Assembly (NCBI RefSeq): GCF_905115235.1
Contig: NC_051850.1
Location: 161,758,615-161,822,614, forward strand
Direction: 5' to 3'
DNA length: 64,000 nt
From: Hermetia illucens
Lineage: Eukaryota > Arthropoda > Insecta > Diptera > Stratiomyidae
Position 1 is the stretch's first letter; every line of letters begins with the position of its first letter. This document shows positions 9,788 to 19,717 of the stretch, in pieces. The translations under genes and the position numbers were made by a program. The notes under the pieces were generated by a model, which worked only from the letters and a program-made list of their open reading frames with translations, did not search any database and was not told the DNA's origin.

Positions 9788-12700
9788 GTGGTCATAGGGT
9801 AGTATAGGTCCCGGGGCGAAACGTGGATTGGCACCCACGATGGAGCATAAAACCTGGGAAATGCCTGCTGAATCAACACCAACAGCTCTACTACCAAACC
9901 CTATCTCCACCTCCACGTGGTGACCGCTGGGAGCTCTTTCTTGACGAAAAGCTGCAGACGGAGAAGGATGAAGGCGAGTCTCCCGCGCCTAAAAACGGGA
10001 CAAATTGTACCAAATGGTCCTCCGGGTTGGGGGTTGGGTACGGCTGACAACCCTACACGGAAAAAACAACCTGTTACGAAGCCACAACAGGAGCCTCGGA
10101 TAGGACGGATTTTAAAACGACGGACCCGGCAACGACAAAGGAACAACGATTTGCGCATTTTCTCATGGAACGTGCGCTCCCTGTACAGAGATGAAGCTGA
10201 TAAGCAGCTAGCCGATACCCTGTCCCAATATAGGGCTGATGTAACAGCGTTGCAAGAGATGCGATGGACAGGGACCGGTTTCCTGGAGAAGAGCCACTAC
10301 ACCATATATTATAGCGGTCATCCAGTAAACCATGTGCTCGGAGTAGGTTTCTTAGTCAGCCAAAAAATGAAACCTGCTGTTATCGGCTTTGAAAGCATAA
10401 GCGAACGGCTATGCACTATGCGCTTGCGAGGCAAGTTTAGAAATATAAGCCTCATAAACGTTCACGCCCCTACAGAGGAGACTGCAGAGTCGGAGAAGTA
10501 TACCTTCTACGAGGCAGTAGAAAGAACCCTCGAAGCCTGTAACAGATATGATATCAAAATCATACTTGGGGATTTTAACAGCCAAGTAGGGAAGGAGCCC
10601 GTATTCAGGCGATACGTTGGCTCCCATAGCTTACACGAAAAAACAAATGATAACGGACTGCGGACTATTCAATTAGCAGGGTCACACGAAATGGTTGTTG
10701 GAAGTACCTGGTTTGCGCGGAAAGCGGTCCACAAACATACGTGGGCCTCTCCAGACGGGACCACTTTCAACCAAATTGACCACGTGTTGATCGAACGCCG
10801 CCACCTCTCAGCCTTGATGAATGTCAGAACATATAGGGGGGCCAATATAGACTCGGATCACTATCTCGTTGGCATGGTGCTCCGAGCTCGAATAACAATA
10901 CCACCTAGAATCCCCTCTGACAATCAGGTGAGAGTGAACACTGAAGCCATCCACAACACAACCCTCCGCGACATCTATAAGAGGGAAATGGATGCCGCAA
11001 TAACCGCAGTCAACAGAGGACCTGGAGATGAAGCATCAACAAATGATCTTCACAATCACCTGAAGAACGTTATCATGGATACGGCCACAAACATACTTGG
11101 CCCCAGCCGCAAAAGGAGTCGGAACGGCTGGTTTGACGATGAATGTAAGCTAGCAACGGAACGGAAGAATGCCGCATATCGAGTAATGTTGCATTCTCAA
11201 AGAACACGGGCACGCGCAGAGACTTATCACGAACTCCGTCGAGCGGAGAAGCGACTTCACAGACGGAAAAAGGAAGCCTGGGAGAACCAACAAGTCTGTG
11301 AACTCGAAAAGTACAGGGAGCAACCGCACCAGGCGCGGAAGTTTTACCAACAAGTCAGCAGGATGAAGCCTTATACACCTCGATGCTCATCCTGCCGAGA
11401 CAAAGAGGGAAATCTGATTTCCGACAGAATGGGCATATTAGAGCCATGGGTTGAGTACTCTGATGAGCCACTGAACAACCAGAACATCGGCGAGTTGGAG
11501 GTCCCGCCAACTGAAGACAACGGACAAATACTGCCACCACCAAGTTTAGGAGAAACAGTGCGTGCAATTCATCGGCTAAAAAATCATAAGTCGCCAGGAG
11601 CCGATTGAATTACAGCCGAATTGGTTAAATATGGAGGCGACCAGTGACACCAAGTGGTTCATCAACTTGTGCTCAAGGTATGGGACAGCGAATCAATGCC
11701 TGACGATTGGCAACGAGGCATAATCTGTCTCATACATAAAAAGGGAGATATCACACAGTGCAGCAATTATAGAGGTATCACGTTGCTGAGTACCATCTAT
11801 AAGATATTCTCCACTATCTTGCTAGGCCGGATAGCCCCATACGCCCAGAACATCATTGGCCCTTACCAAAGAGACTTCACTCCAGGCAAATCAGCAACAG
11901 ATCAGATTTTCTCTCTGCGGCAGGCGATGGAAAAACTGTTGGAATATGAACAACAGTTGCACCATCTGTTCATCGACTTTAAAGCCGCCTATGATAGCAT
12001 AGCCAGGGTTAAACTGTACACGGCCATGAGAGAATTCGGTATCCCGACGAAATATAATAATAAGACTGACTAGGCTGACCCTGACCAATGTGCGAGACCA
12101 GATAAAAGCAGCAGGATCACTCTCAAGACCATTCGACATCAACAACGGTCTACGACAAGGGGATGCGCTATCATGCGTCCTCTTTAACCTGGCCCTCGAG
12201 AAAGTGATCCGTGATGCTGAGGTGAATGCAATAGGTACGATCCTCTTCAAGTCCACCCAACTACTGGCCTATGCTGACGATATCGACATCATGGGAAGAA
12301 CCACCCGAGACGTACAAACTGCCTTCATCCAGATCGAGCAGGCGGCGCGAGATCTTGGGCTGCACATCAATGAAGGCAAGACAAAATATATGGTGGCAAC
12401 GTCAGCACCGAAGACGAATCAACCAACAACATCAAACCGCACTGGTCAAACACAAACACCAAGAAGAATAAGGATAGGAGAATACAACTTTGAGAGGTTC
12501 GTAGGTTCGTAGGGTCGAAAATCACAACCGATAACAACTACGATGATGAAATCCGCGCACGGTTGTTGTCAGCCAACAGAGCCTATTTCAGCTTACAAAG
12601 ACTGTTCCGCTCGAAACGGCTCACCATAGGGTCAAAGCTCTTACTGTACAAGACTATGATCTTGCCAGTCCTCATGTATTCCTCGGAAACTTGGGTTCTT

Positions 12701-13109
12701 AGCAAGAAAAATTGCGAACTCTTGGCCGCGTTCGAGAGAAGAATCCTCCGAAGCATTTTTGGCCCCCTACATGAGGATGGACGATTCCGTAGCCTACACA
12801 ATGACGAAATCTATGAGCGATACCATGACCGTCCGGTTGTGGATAAAATCCGGCTCAATAGGTTACGGTGGGCGGGTCACTTAATCCGTATGGATGAAGA
12901 TGATCCCACCCGGAAAGTCTATAAAGGCAATATCTATTGTAGGAAAAGAAGACGAGGCCTAAGATGGAGCGATGGCGTAGGCCAGGACGCCATACAGCTT
13001 TTAGGGATATCGAATTGGTGGACCTCGGCGCAAACCGGGATGCCTGGAGTTCCTTATTAAGGCAGGCCTAGACCGGATACCGGTTGTTGCGCCGTTGATG
13101 ATGATGATG
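9788..13109 (+). mobile_element. RTE-A LINE, near full-length copy (EEP-RT)
   Basis: A 3.3-kb non-LTR retrotransposon flanked by the perfect target duplication AAAGGCTTCAG (9777-9787 and 13110-13120), inserted into a mariner. It encodes an EEP endonuclease followed by a reverse transcriptase (FIDFKAAYDS near 11977, GLRQGDALSC near 12155, YADD at 12270-12281) and a C-terminal domain (AAFERRILRSIFGPLHEDG near 12730). It ends with GTTGATGATGATGATG, the short simple tail typical of the RTE clade instead of poly(A). One stop interrupts the frame before RT (11606-11608), a frameshift lies near 12050, and a 25-bp stretch near 12493-12511 is replaced. It is a fairly recent but inactive copy and the best reference for the other fragments here. 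Confidence 0.93.
9968..11608 (+). CDS. RTE-A endonuclease ORF (truncated by a stop)
   Basis: This open frame runs from the first ATG to a premature TGA and gives about 546 residues. EEP endonuclease motifs appear in order: FSWNVRSLYR near residue 60, ADVTALQEMRWTG near 91, NVHAPTEETAESEKY near 165, ILGDFNSQVGKEP near 200, TFNQIDHVLIERRHL near 265 and ANIDSDHYLV near 300. It nicks target DNA to prime reverse transcription. The end, IHRLKNHKSPGAD, is the entry to the RT domain. The stop replaces a Gly codon (GGA in the 5.2-kb copy), cutting off RT. Annotation pipelines often label such proteins craniofacial development protein 2-like, but this is a transposon protein. Confidence 0.85.
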   Translation: MKASLPRLKTGQIVPNGPPGWGLGTADNPTRKKQPVTKPQQEPRIGRILKRRTRQRQRNNDLRIFSWNVRSLYRDEADKQLADTLSQYRADVTALQEMRWTGTGFLEKSHYTIYYSGHPVNHVLGVGFLVSQKMKPAVIGFESISERLCTMRLRGKFRNISLINVHAPTEETAESEKYTFYEAVERTLEACNRYDIKIILGDFNSQVGKEPVFRRYVGSHSLHEKTNDNGLRTIQLAGSHEMVVGSTWFARKAVHKHTWASPDGTTFNQIDHVLIERRHLSALMNVRTYRGANIDSDHYLVGMVLRARITIPPRIPSDNQVRVNTEAIHNTTLRDIYKREMDAAITAVNRGPGDEASTNDLHNHLKNVIMDTATNILGPSRKRSRNGWFDDECKLATERKNAAYRVMLHSQRTRARAETYHELRRAEKRLHRRKKEAWENQQVCELEKYREQPHQARKFYQQVSRMKPYTPRCSSCRDKEGNLISDRMGILEPWVEYSDEPLNNQNIGELEVPPTEDNGQILPPPSLGETVRAIHRLKNHKSPGAD

Positions 13110-14174
13110 AAAGGCTTCAGTATGGCTATGTATAGTCGCTGTTGATGGTTTTTCCCTTCTCAAGATAGTCGATGAATATTATCCCATGAGCATTCAAAAA
13201 TGCTGATACCATAGCCTTGGCACCCGACTCCAAAATTATTTTGTGGACTTTTTAATGTATTCGTCGGTAACATGGGCGTCCACTGCGTGCATCATCCTCG
13301 GTGCTCGCTTCATTTAAACTTAGCAAAGCACTTCTCAACAATTGATTTTTCTCGTGCAAAATCCGAATAATGTTTATCAAGGCAAGCCTTGGCTTCAACA
13401 AATTTTTTTTATTACGCCAAAAAGCAATGCTTTATTAACACACGAAATTCCTTTTTATCTATTTTTGTCAACAAAACAACAAAAGTTGTTTTACTCAAAG
13501 TGCTCTATCCCATAAACTAATGGTTCAGAAGCTGTCAAATTTGTACACGTGAAGATTAAGGTTAACTAAAGATCATGTGGATGGAATGCTAGTAACGACA
13601 TCTATATGTTAACCTACGAACTTTTCAACCCACTTTGCCTTGTCGTCTTTTCCCATAGATATATCTCTTGCAGACTTTCCAGGCAGGGTTTTCCTAATCC
13701 AAATGATTCACTAGTCGCACCCAGTTGGGTCTGATTTTATCGATGATTTCGTAGTCAGGGTATCGCTCATAGACTCCGTTATTATACAGAACGAAAATTT
13801 TTTTACAACTTTATTTGTTTATGCCAAAATTTCCGAAGAATGTATGAGGACTGGCAAAATCATGGTGGTATATAGTAAGAGTTGTGAACCTGAGGGAAGA
13901 ACATTGGGAGCTGAAGGATTTTGATAGTCAGAAATCCAGCTCCAACTTTTATACCTATATAAAAGAGTAATTTAACTTCTTTGAGGTTGTATCTTCCTAC
14001 CTGTCCTGATGCCGTCGCCATTTATTTATTCTTAATTTTGTTGAAGTACAATCCCAGATCTTTTGCCGCCTGCTCCACTCGAACAAAAGTTGTTTATGCT
14101 TAATAAATAATGTCCAATGTGCTAATTCCCCTCACACTGTGGAAAAAGATTGTACTCTCAACATATTATTAACA

Positions 14175-15440
14175 ATCATCATCATCAATGGCGGAACCTC
14201 CAGTATCCGGTCTAGGCCTGCCTTAGTAAGGAACTCCAGATACCCCGAATTCGCTCCGAGGTCCACCGATTTTATATTCTTAAAAGTTGTCTGAACTCTG
14301 CCTCGTCTTCTTTTTAGATATTGCCCTTTTAGACTTTCTGGGATGGATCATTCTCGCCCACCGCAACCTGTTGAGCTGGATTTTATCTACAACCAGACGG
14401 TCGTGGTATCGCTCACAAACTTCGTCGTTATATAAGCTATCGGAATTGTCTATTCTTCTGAAGGGGGTCAAACAATCTTCGGAGGATTCTTCTCTCGAAC
14501 GCGGCCAAGAGCTTGCAATTTTTCTAACTAAGAACCCAGTCCTCCGAGGAAGACTGCCTAGATCATTGTTTTATACAGTAAAAGCTTTGACCCAGTTTTT
14601 GTAAGCTAAAATAGGCTCTGCTGGCAGTCAACAACCATGCCTGGATTTTATTGTCGTAGCTGTTGTTGGTTGTGATTTTCGATCATAGATAGGAGAGAAA
14701 TTACTAATGGTCTCAAAGTTGTGGTCTCCCATCTTCATTGTTCTCATTTGACCGGTACTGTTTGATAATGTAGGTTCTTTGGTTTAGCGCTGACGTTACC
14801 CCCATGTACTTCGTCTTTACTTTATTAATGTGCAGGCCAAGATCTCGCCCCAAGCGCCGCCTTCTCGATCTGGATGAACTTTCAAGTTGCTCTTCTCGGC
14901 CACTTGGCTTTGGTTTGGTCCACGGGGCTGCCCCGTCTTCTTACCCGCCACATTAGAGCACCAGTAGTGGTAGTAGCAGCCAGTAGTTGGGAGAATTTGA
15001 AGAGGAGGTCTTTTTCCAGGCCCAGGTTAAAGAGGATTCTTCATAAGGCATCCCCTGTCCGTCAGACCGTTTTTATCTTGAATGGTCTCGAGAGTGATCC
15101 TGCTGCTTTTATCTGGCCTCTTGGCTTTTATCTGGACATTGGCCAGGATCAGCCTAGTCAGTCTTATCAATTTCGTCGTTTTTTTTGGGGCGCGGTGCAA
15201 CTTTCTTTAACAGAATAATAATATTTTCTGACATTCATCATTGCTAAGAGGTGGTGGCATTCAGTCAACACGTAGTCAATTTGTTGAAAGTGGTCTCCGG
15301 TGCAGAGCCCATGTATGTTCGTGGACCGCTTTTCTGCGAACCAGGTAATTCCAACAACCATCTCGTGTGTAACTGAATAATTCGCAGTTCATTATCATTG
15401 GTGTTTTTATATAAGCTATGGGAGCCAACGTATGGCCTAT
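14175..15440 (-). mobile_element. RTE-A LINE, rearranged copy
   Basis: The 3' end lies at the left (ATCATCATCATCA, the complement of the RTE tail). Minus-strand readings give the C-terminal domain (VCERYHDRLVVDKIQLNRLRW, 14280-14471), fragments of RT (14830-15160) and part of the EEP domain (FQQIDYVLTECHHLLAMMN and GSHSLYKNTNDNELRIIQL, 15170-15430). Large internal deletions bring EEP and RT pieces close together. It is inactive. Confidence 0.75.
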
Positions 15441-15905
15441 CGGGAGCCTATCTAGTACCATGGGAACCGGGACAGCCCTCTGAGCGCATATGTCCCTGAA
15501 AACAATAGTCTCGGTTTCGCTATCTACGATCGGCACCCTTATGGCAGTCTCATAGTGGTTGTGTTCATATCGTGGGTATAGCTTCTTGTGCGCTCAAACA
15601 TGGAGTTGCGCTGTGTAGCTACAGTTAGTTGCGGTAGAGGTGTTAGATAGGCCGCACATCCACTGGTATGAATGTTGAGCCTGCACTCTGATAAACCCGT
15701 ACCGCAATGCCCGGCGTAGCGGGGTTCTGATTTTTGTTTCCAAATCAATCCGTGTCCGAAGATGACCATTGGATTATGCCTACACGGCAGGTACTCACGT
15801 TAAACCGCCAGGATCTTAATACCAGTTAGCTATACCGAAGCACAAGGGATGAGCTGTTCCAACAATGGAAAAAGTATCCAAAGTTAACTGTGTCCCGTCG
15901 AAACG
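15441..15905. other. Unassigned repeat-like sequence
   Basis: Minus-strand open frames at 15276-15769 contain no domain I recognise beyond the adjoining RTE. Base composition is less AT-rich than the flanks, suggesting an old insertion of unknown type. No host gene is supported. Confidence 0.3.
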
Positions 15906-15908
15906 TGC

Positions 15909-15930
15909 TTATATATATATATATATATAT
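15909..15930. repeat. (TA)n microsatellite
   Basis: About 11 uninterrupted TA units read directly from the sequence. Confidence 0.9.
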
Positions 15931-15934
15931 CTGA

Positions 15935-16800
15935 GCTACTCACCCTCGGGAATGTGTGGATCATTTTGAACACTTTAATCCCTCCCCCTGTATGCAAAAC
16001 TTCACGTGGCTTATAGATGATGTATTGAGATAGGATCAGAATCTGAGATATTAAACGCCAGAACATCCTGAAAAATTATGAAAATGTACACTAAACAAAA
16101 AAACAACAAAAAAGTACCGGCTCGACCGTACATGGCAACCGATTGCCTCCAGCAACAAAATCACTTTTATTAAATTAACCATCTGAATCGATATTTTGTA
16201 TTTGAACCGCAAATGGTGTACACCGAATCGAAAGTCGTGTAACTTTACATACTCGCTTGACGGAACTGCTTGGGGGAAATGCATTTAATTGCACGTTGGG
16301 TATATGCATAGCATTGCGATGTTGCCTGTATAAATAGCTTCAATGATCATTTTTTTCCGGAAATTTTACAGCTGCATACTGCTTAAATTGGACTAAGCGT
16401 ATAACATGTATAGGTAGAAAGAAAAAGATTTCAGCGAGTTCTTAGCCGAAAAGCCGGTCTGAATCAGAATGTTCGGAAAACTGATTTTCTGCTTCAGTGC
16501 TTCTAAATCGATCGGATTCTAAATGGACCTCCTATGACTTGGTAGGGGCGACAGTCTAACGGGCACGTAATGAGGCATTCTGTTAGAGAAAGACGGGTAA
16601 ACCTAACCGCTTAACAAAAAACGAAAAGAAAAAATAATTTGAAAAGTAAATAAAATATAATTTGCAATTTTTCATAACTTGATTAGTTAATCTCTAAAGC
16701 CAGGAATTGGGCAATCTGCGGTTTCTCTTCACATGTACTGATGCATCATAGTTATCGGGTTAACCAGAGGAAAGTTGCATAAACAGTTTTCCAGTGATAA
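15935..16800. other. Intergenic, no gene seen
   Basis: Sequence upstream of GST C, with short spurious frames only (for example 16051-16284 minus). I find no repeat match within the window. Confidence 0.4.
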
Positions 16801-16806
16801 GAAAAG

Positions 16807-16940
16807 AACTGCTAAATCATTTTATATGGGCATTTGTCTCCAACTGCTGAGTGATCTTGAATATCTAATTTCTTTATATGAATTGGACTACACAGTTTTA
16901 TCCGAAAAGCAGTCAAAAAGTGTTATCAGTGCATATCAGT
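16807..16940 (+). promoter_or_regulatory. Conserved upstream blocks and putative initiator of GST C
   Basis: Counterpart of the region upstream of GST B. The first block (16807-16846) shares GCTAAATCATTTTATAT and CTCCAAC. The second (16893-16935) shares TTTTATCCGAAAA and TTATCAGTGCAT. TCAGTG at 16926-16931 fits the arthropod initiator and lies about 100 bp before the ATG, matching GST B. Confidence 0.5.
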
Positions 16941-17025
16941 CACTATTTATAGCGGCCGGCACTTAGGATTTGAATCAGTCATCTCTTTTTTAAGTTCGTG
17001 ATATTTGTGGTGAATTTTACAAGAG

Positions 17026-17715
17026 ATGCCAAAGCCAATTCTGTCTGGACCTATTGTAAAGCCTGGAGTACGGGCAGTCCTACTAACAGCTGAAGCAATT
17101 GGCTTGGAGCTCGAGTATAAAGAAACTAAATTAGAACCGAAGGAAACAATTGAAGAATACCAGAAGAGGAAGGGGGAAAGTCGCGCTGTTATTCTGAATG
17201 ATGCGGGAAATATAATCTGGGAAAGTCATGCTATTCTATCCTATTTAGTAAGTAAATATGGCAAGGATGACTCGATTTATCCAAAGGATTTCTACCAGCG
17301 AGCCTTAGTTGATCAAATACTTTATTTGGAGTCTGGATTTTTAATGCCACGAGCTCGGATGTTTCTAGTAAATACTTTTTTAAATGAGGATTGCTCGAAA
17401 CTATTTGTAACAAATATTAATTTTATTTAGATGGCTAATACGCGAAATCTGGAATCAGCTGACAAGACCAAGAAACTTCTTACAGAAGCTATTGCTTATT
17501 TCGAGAAGATTTTGGAGAGAACTTCTTATCTGGCTGGAGACAAGTTAACTATTGCAGATCTTTCAGCCGTCGCTATATTTTCGAACATACACAACATATT
17601 CCCCGTTCAAGTTGCAGAATATCCTAAACTAGTAGACTGGCTATCACGAATGGAGAATCTTCCTTACTACCATAAAGTGATGGACGCCGGATTGCAATGG
17701 CCAAAGCAATCTTGA
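17026..17715 (+). CDS. Epsilon-like GST lacking catalytic residues (GST C)
   Basis: Two exons, 17026-17367 (114 codons, donor GTAAAT) and 17431-17715 (acceptor TTATTTAG), join in phase 0 to 208 residues. It is about two-thirds identical to GST B by eye, with the same exon lengths at the 5' side, so the pair arose by tandem duplication. The thioredoxin-like domain reads KPILSGPIVKPGVRAVLLTA, with Lys12 where active epsilon GSTs have Ser. The HTIP loop is replaced by SRAV at 52-55, so the cis-proline is gone. Unlike GST B it keeps an acidic residue before SHAI (Glu66). The C-terminal domain carries LTIADLSAV. The frame and splice sites are clean. A poly(A) signal AATAAA lies 60 bp past the stop. 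I infer a divergent, possibly non-catalytic, GST-fold protein. Confidence 0.88.
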
Positions 17716-17774
17716 AATGTAACTAGTAAACATTTTTTTGAGTATTGGATTGGAATTTTAAATATATTTTGATT

Positions 17775-17780
17775 AATAAA
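17775..17780 (+). terminator. Poly(A) signal of GST C
   Basis: AATAAA about 60 bp downstream of the GST C stop codon, followed by T-rich sequence. Confidence 0.6.
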
Positions 17781-17799
17781 TTGGCTTAGTATTGTTTAA

Positions 17800-18255
17800 T
17801 TTTAATGTTATTTTTTGTTCATCGATACAGTCGATGACCCTGGGTTCGCACCCACGGCCAAGCGAATGACTTTGTGTGGATGCGTCTATCTAACATAGAC
17901 GTTGAAACACCAAATTTAACATCCAGATCCCAGAGGGAAAAGATACTCCAAATAGCGACGAATACTGGAGTCCACGCTCCAATGTATTCCTGGTTTAACT
18001 TTTGCATTGGAATTATTGACATGGCTCTTCGGAGCTGGCGAGTTCTGGAAAACTTTACAGTAAGCGATCATGTGAAACGCTGTGAAAATGAGCCTTAGAA
18101 TATTCGTCGAAGTTCTTGGAACATGTAAGGCGAAACTATAGAACACTTCGCGAATGGAGGACTGCTACTGTCATTGCAGTCAGTTATAAAGATGACAGCG
18201 GCACCCTGCCGGACTTCCTTGCACGTAGAGCATCGAGCTGTAGAAAACTTTCTAT
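17800..18255. other. Intergenic, no gene seen
   Basis: Several overlapping short frames on both strands (17819-18146) with no recognisable domain and no match elsewhere in the window. Confidence 0.35.
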
Positions 18256-18259
18256 GAAC

Positions 18260-18720
18260 GTAGACTACGCAGAGCAATAAATACAAGCAAACCTTGTTCT
18301 TGGAAGGAGCTAGTCGACGAGGTGAATGAGAATTAGAGGGGACTCGGTTGTAATGTTGTAGCGGAAACCTTGTTCAGTTCGAGTAGATTCACCGTATTGT
18401 ACGGCCATTATTCTCAATGTATCCCATTGGGATTGATGGGCAAAGATGTTAGGTACATTAGAAAACTCATTCCATGCACCCGACTTTTTCTTGCTGATAT
18501 TAAATGATTGTCTGGGAGGCCGCTACCTACTTTTAAGAAGCTGGAAGGCTTGAGGGGAATAAAGACCACCCGTGTCAAGAGTAGGATTTCTGGAACGCTT
18601 CCTACGATGGCAAAAGTTCCTTGATTGCTAGGGTAGAAGAGCGGAAAGGCTAGCTCGAAGTAATGTGTCAAACGGGTCCCGGATAGTGAGTTAGTTGATG
18701 GTCCCACGGCTTAACGTTGC
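18260..18720 (+). mobile_element. R1-clade LINE fragment (EEP-RT linker)
   Basis: A plus-strand reading near 18275-18360 gives SKPCSWKELVDEVNEN, similar to the linker before the RT domain of R1-type LINEs (usually CWKELVDEVN...). The downstream frame is broken by stops. It is short and decayed, so the assignment rests on this motif. Confidence 0.4.
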
Positions 18721-18839
18721 GGGAATTCACCCTTCCTACTTAAGAAAATAATGTGATACTAGTTCCGAAGAAGATAGCTGACCTAACCTACTTCATTAAT
18801 CATAGCAGATTTTTTTTCAAACTTCCCAAGTAATATTAT

Positions 18840-19082
18840 TACCCTTATATTAGTAGAGATCGAAATAAGAAGTATTTTGGGCGTAAATTTTATATTATGA
18901 TTTTTTTTAGACATTTCGCCTGGTTAGTTTTTATGAATGAGTCCCGCATTTCTTTAGGTTTCTACGCTTTCATCCCCCACTCTCCCATTTCGGAACGAAT
19001 GTTAAATGGTTTGTTAAGAACTAATGGAGACCTTACATTTGATACTCCACATGGTTTTATTTAGAAAAAGAAATTTACACCT
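18840..19082 (-). repeat. GTCT-microsatellite repeat family, fragment
   Basis: This resembles the interior of the copy at 22531-23385, including CCCCCACTCTCCCATTTC and TTTGATACTCCACATGG. It is interrupted at about 19083 by an RTE-B copy. Confidence 0.45.
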
Positions 19083-19713
19083 TGTTCTTCTTTTCTTCAA
19101 CATTTATCCAGTTTGCAAGCGGAGTCGGCTCGTCGTCATTCGTTTCGCCATTTTGTTTTATCAAAATTCTGAGCTGGATACAATCGGGAGGCTTTTAAAT
19201 CCCCATCCAGCATATCAAGCCATCGTTGTTTCAGCCGGTTTTTTGGTCGCTTACCATCCAATGTGGAAATTTTCGTTAGCGCAAATTACGTGACCATACC
19301 ATTCAAGATGACTCTCTCGCAATTTTTCCACGATCGGTCAAATCCCATACCGATCGCGGATATCCTCATTTCGGATGTAATCGAAATGCGTCACGCCACT
19401 AGTCCAACGCAACATTTTCGTTTCCATTACGGCGAGACATCGTTCATTGTCTTTTATAGTCGGCCAATATTCAGAAGCATAAAGAGCGACAGGACGGCGA
19501 ACGTTCGTTGATACATCGATCACAAAGAACACCAGTTGTGGAACGCCACTTCAACCAGGTTGCGTTAATGCGGGAAGCAATTTCATAACGCAGTTCTCCA
19601 TTGGCTGATAGCGTTGATCCGAGGTATTTAAATTGCTCTGTTCTGTTCAGATCACTGCCGTTGACAATGATTGTGCCTGTTTCATGGGGATCGGTCGTCA
19701 AAAATTCAGTTGC
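19083..19713 (-). mobile_element. RTE-B LINE, 5'-truncated copy
   Basis: The minus strand encodes the C-terminal end of an RTE-like polyprotein: TTDPHETGTIIVNGSDLNR, RTEQFKYLGSTLSANGELR, DNERCLAVMETKMLRWTSG and RNEDIRDRYGI. The 3' end lies at the left with a GAAGAA-type tail. It is distinct from RTE-A, and other copies are at 38270-39690 and 53194-53628. It ends beside the TTAA element at 19718. Confidence 0.8.
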
Positions 19714-19717
19714 TTAA

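Larger units (their letters stand above)
9391..13628 (-). mobile_element. Mariner transposon, internally deleted, split by an RTE insertion
   Basis: The terminal inverted repeats are still visible: GAAAGGTTCGTAGGTTAACAT at the left and its near-complement at 13605-13627. Coding pieces lie on the minus strand. An N-terminal helix-turn-helix remnant (about 13290-13410) reads CLDKHYSDFAREKSIVEK. The catalytic region (13120-13260) reads AKAMVSAFLNAHGIIFIDYL. The distal part (9575-9787) reads VLFHEDNAPCHKS and PHPPCSPDLADFFLFSELK. Without the inserted RTE it is about 915 bp against roughly 1.3 kb for a complete mariner, so part of the middle is deleted. It is non-functional. Confidence 0.85.
9330..14092 (-). 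mobile_element. Old RTE-A copy split by a mariner
   Basis: Two minus-strand pieces of one decayed RTE 3' region flank the mariner at 9391-13628. The right piece (13630-14092) reads VEQAAKDLGLY, TMILPVL and VYERYPDYEIIDKIR, matching the RT end and C-terminus of RTE-A. The left piece (9330-9390) continues with CQDSKNLLGVMNW, matching GQDAIQLLGISNW of the intact copy. The order and orientation fit one element interrupted by the transposon, which makes it the oldest layer of this nest. Confidence 0.65.

Noticed and set aside
9968-11608. Host gene (craniofacial development protein 2-like)
   Set aside because: The EEP domain is followed by RT remnants and RTE ends with a target duplication, so it is a LINE ORF.
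15539-15769. Minus-strand 76-codon frame as a gene
   Set aside because: No domain match; it lies beside rearranged RTE sequence and is best left unassigned.
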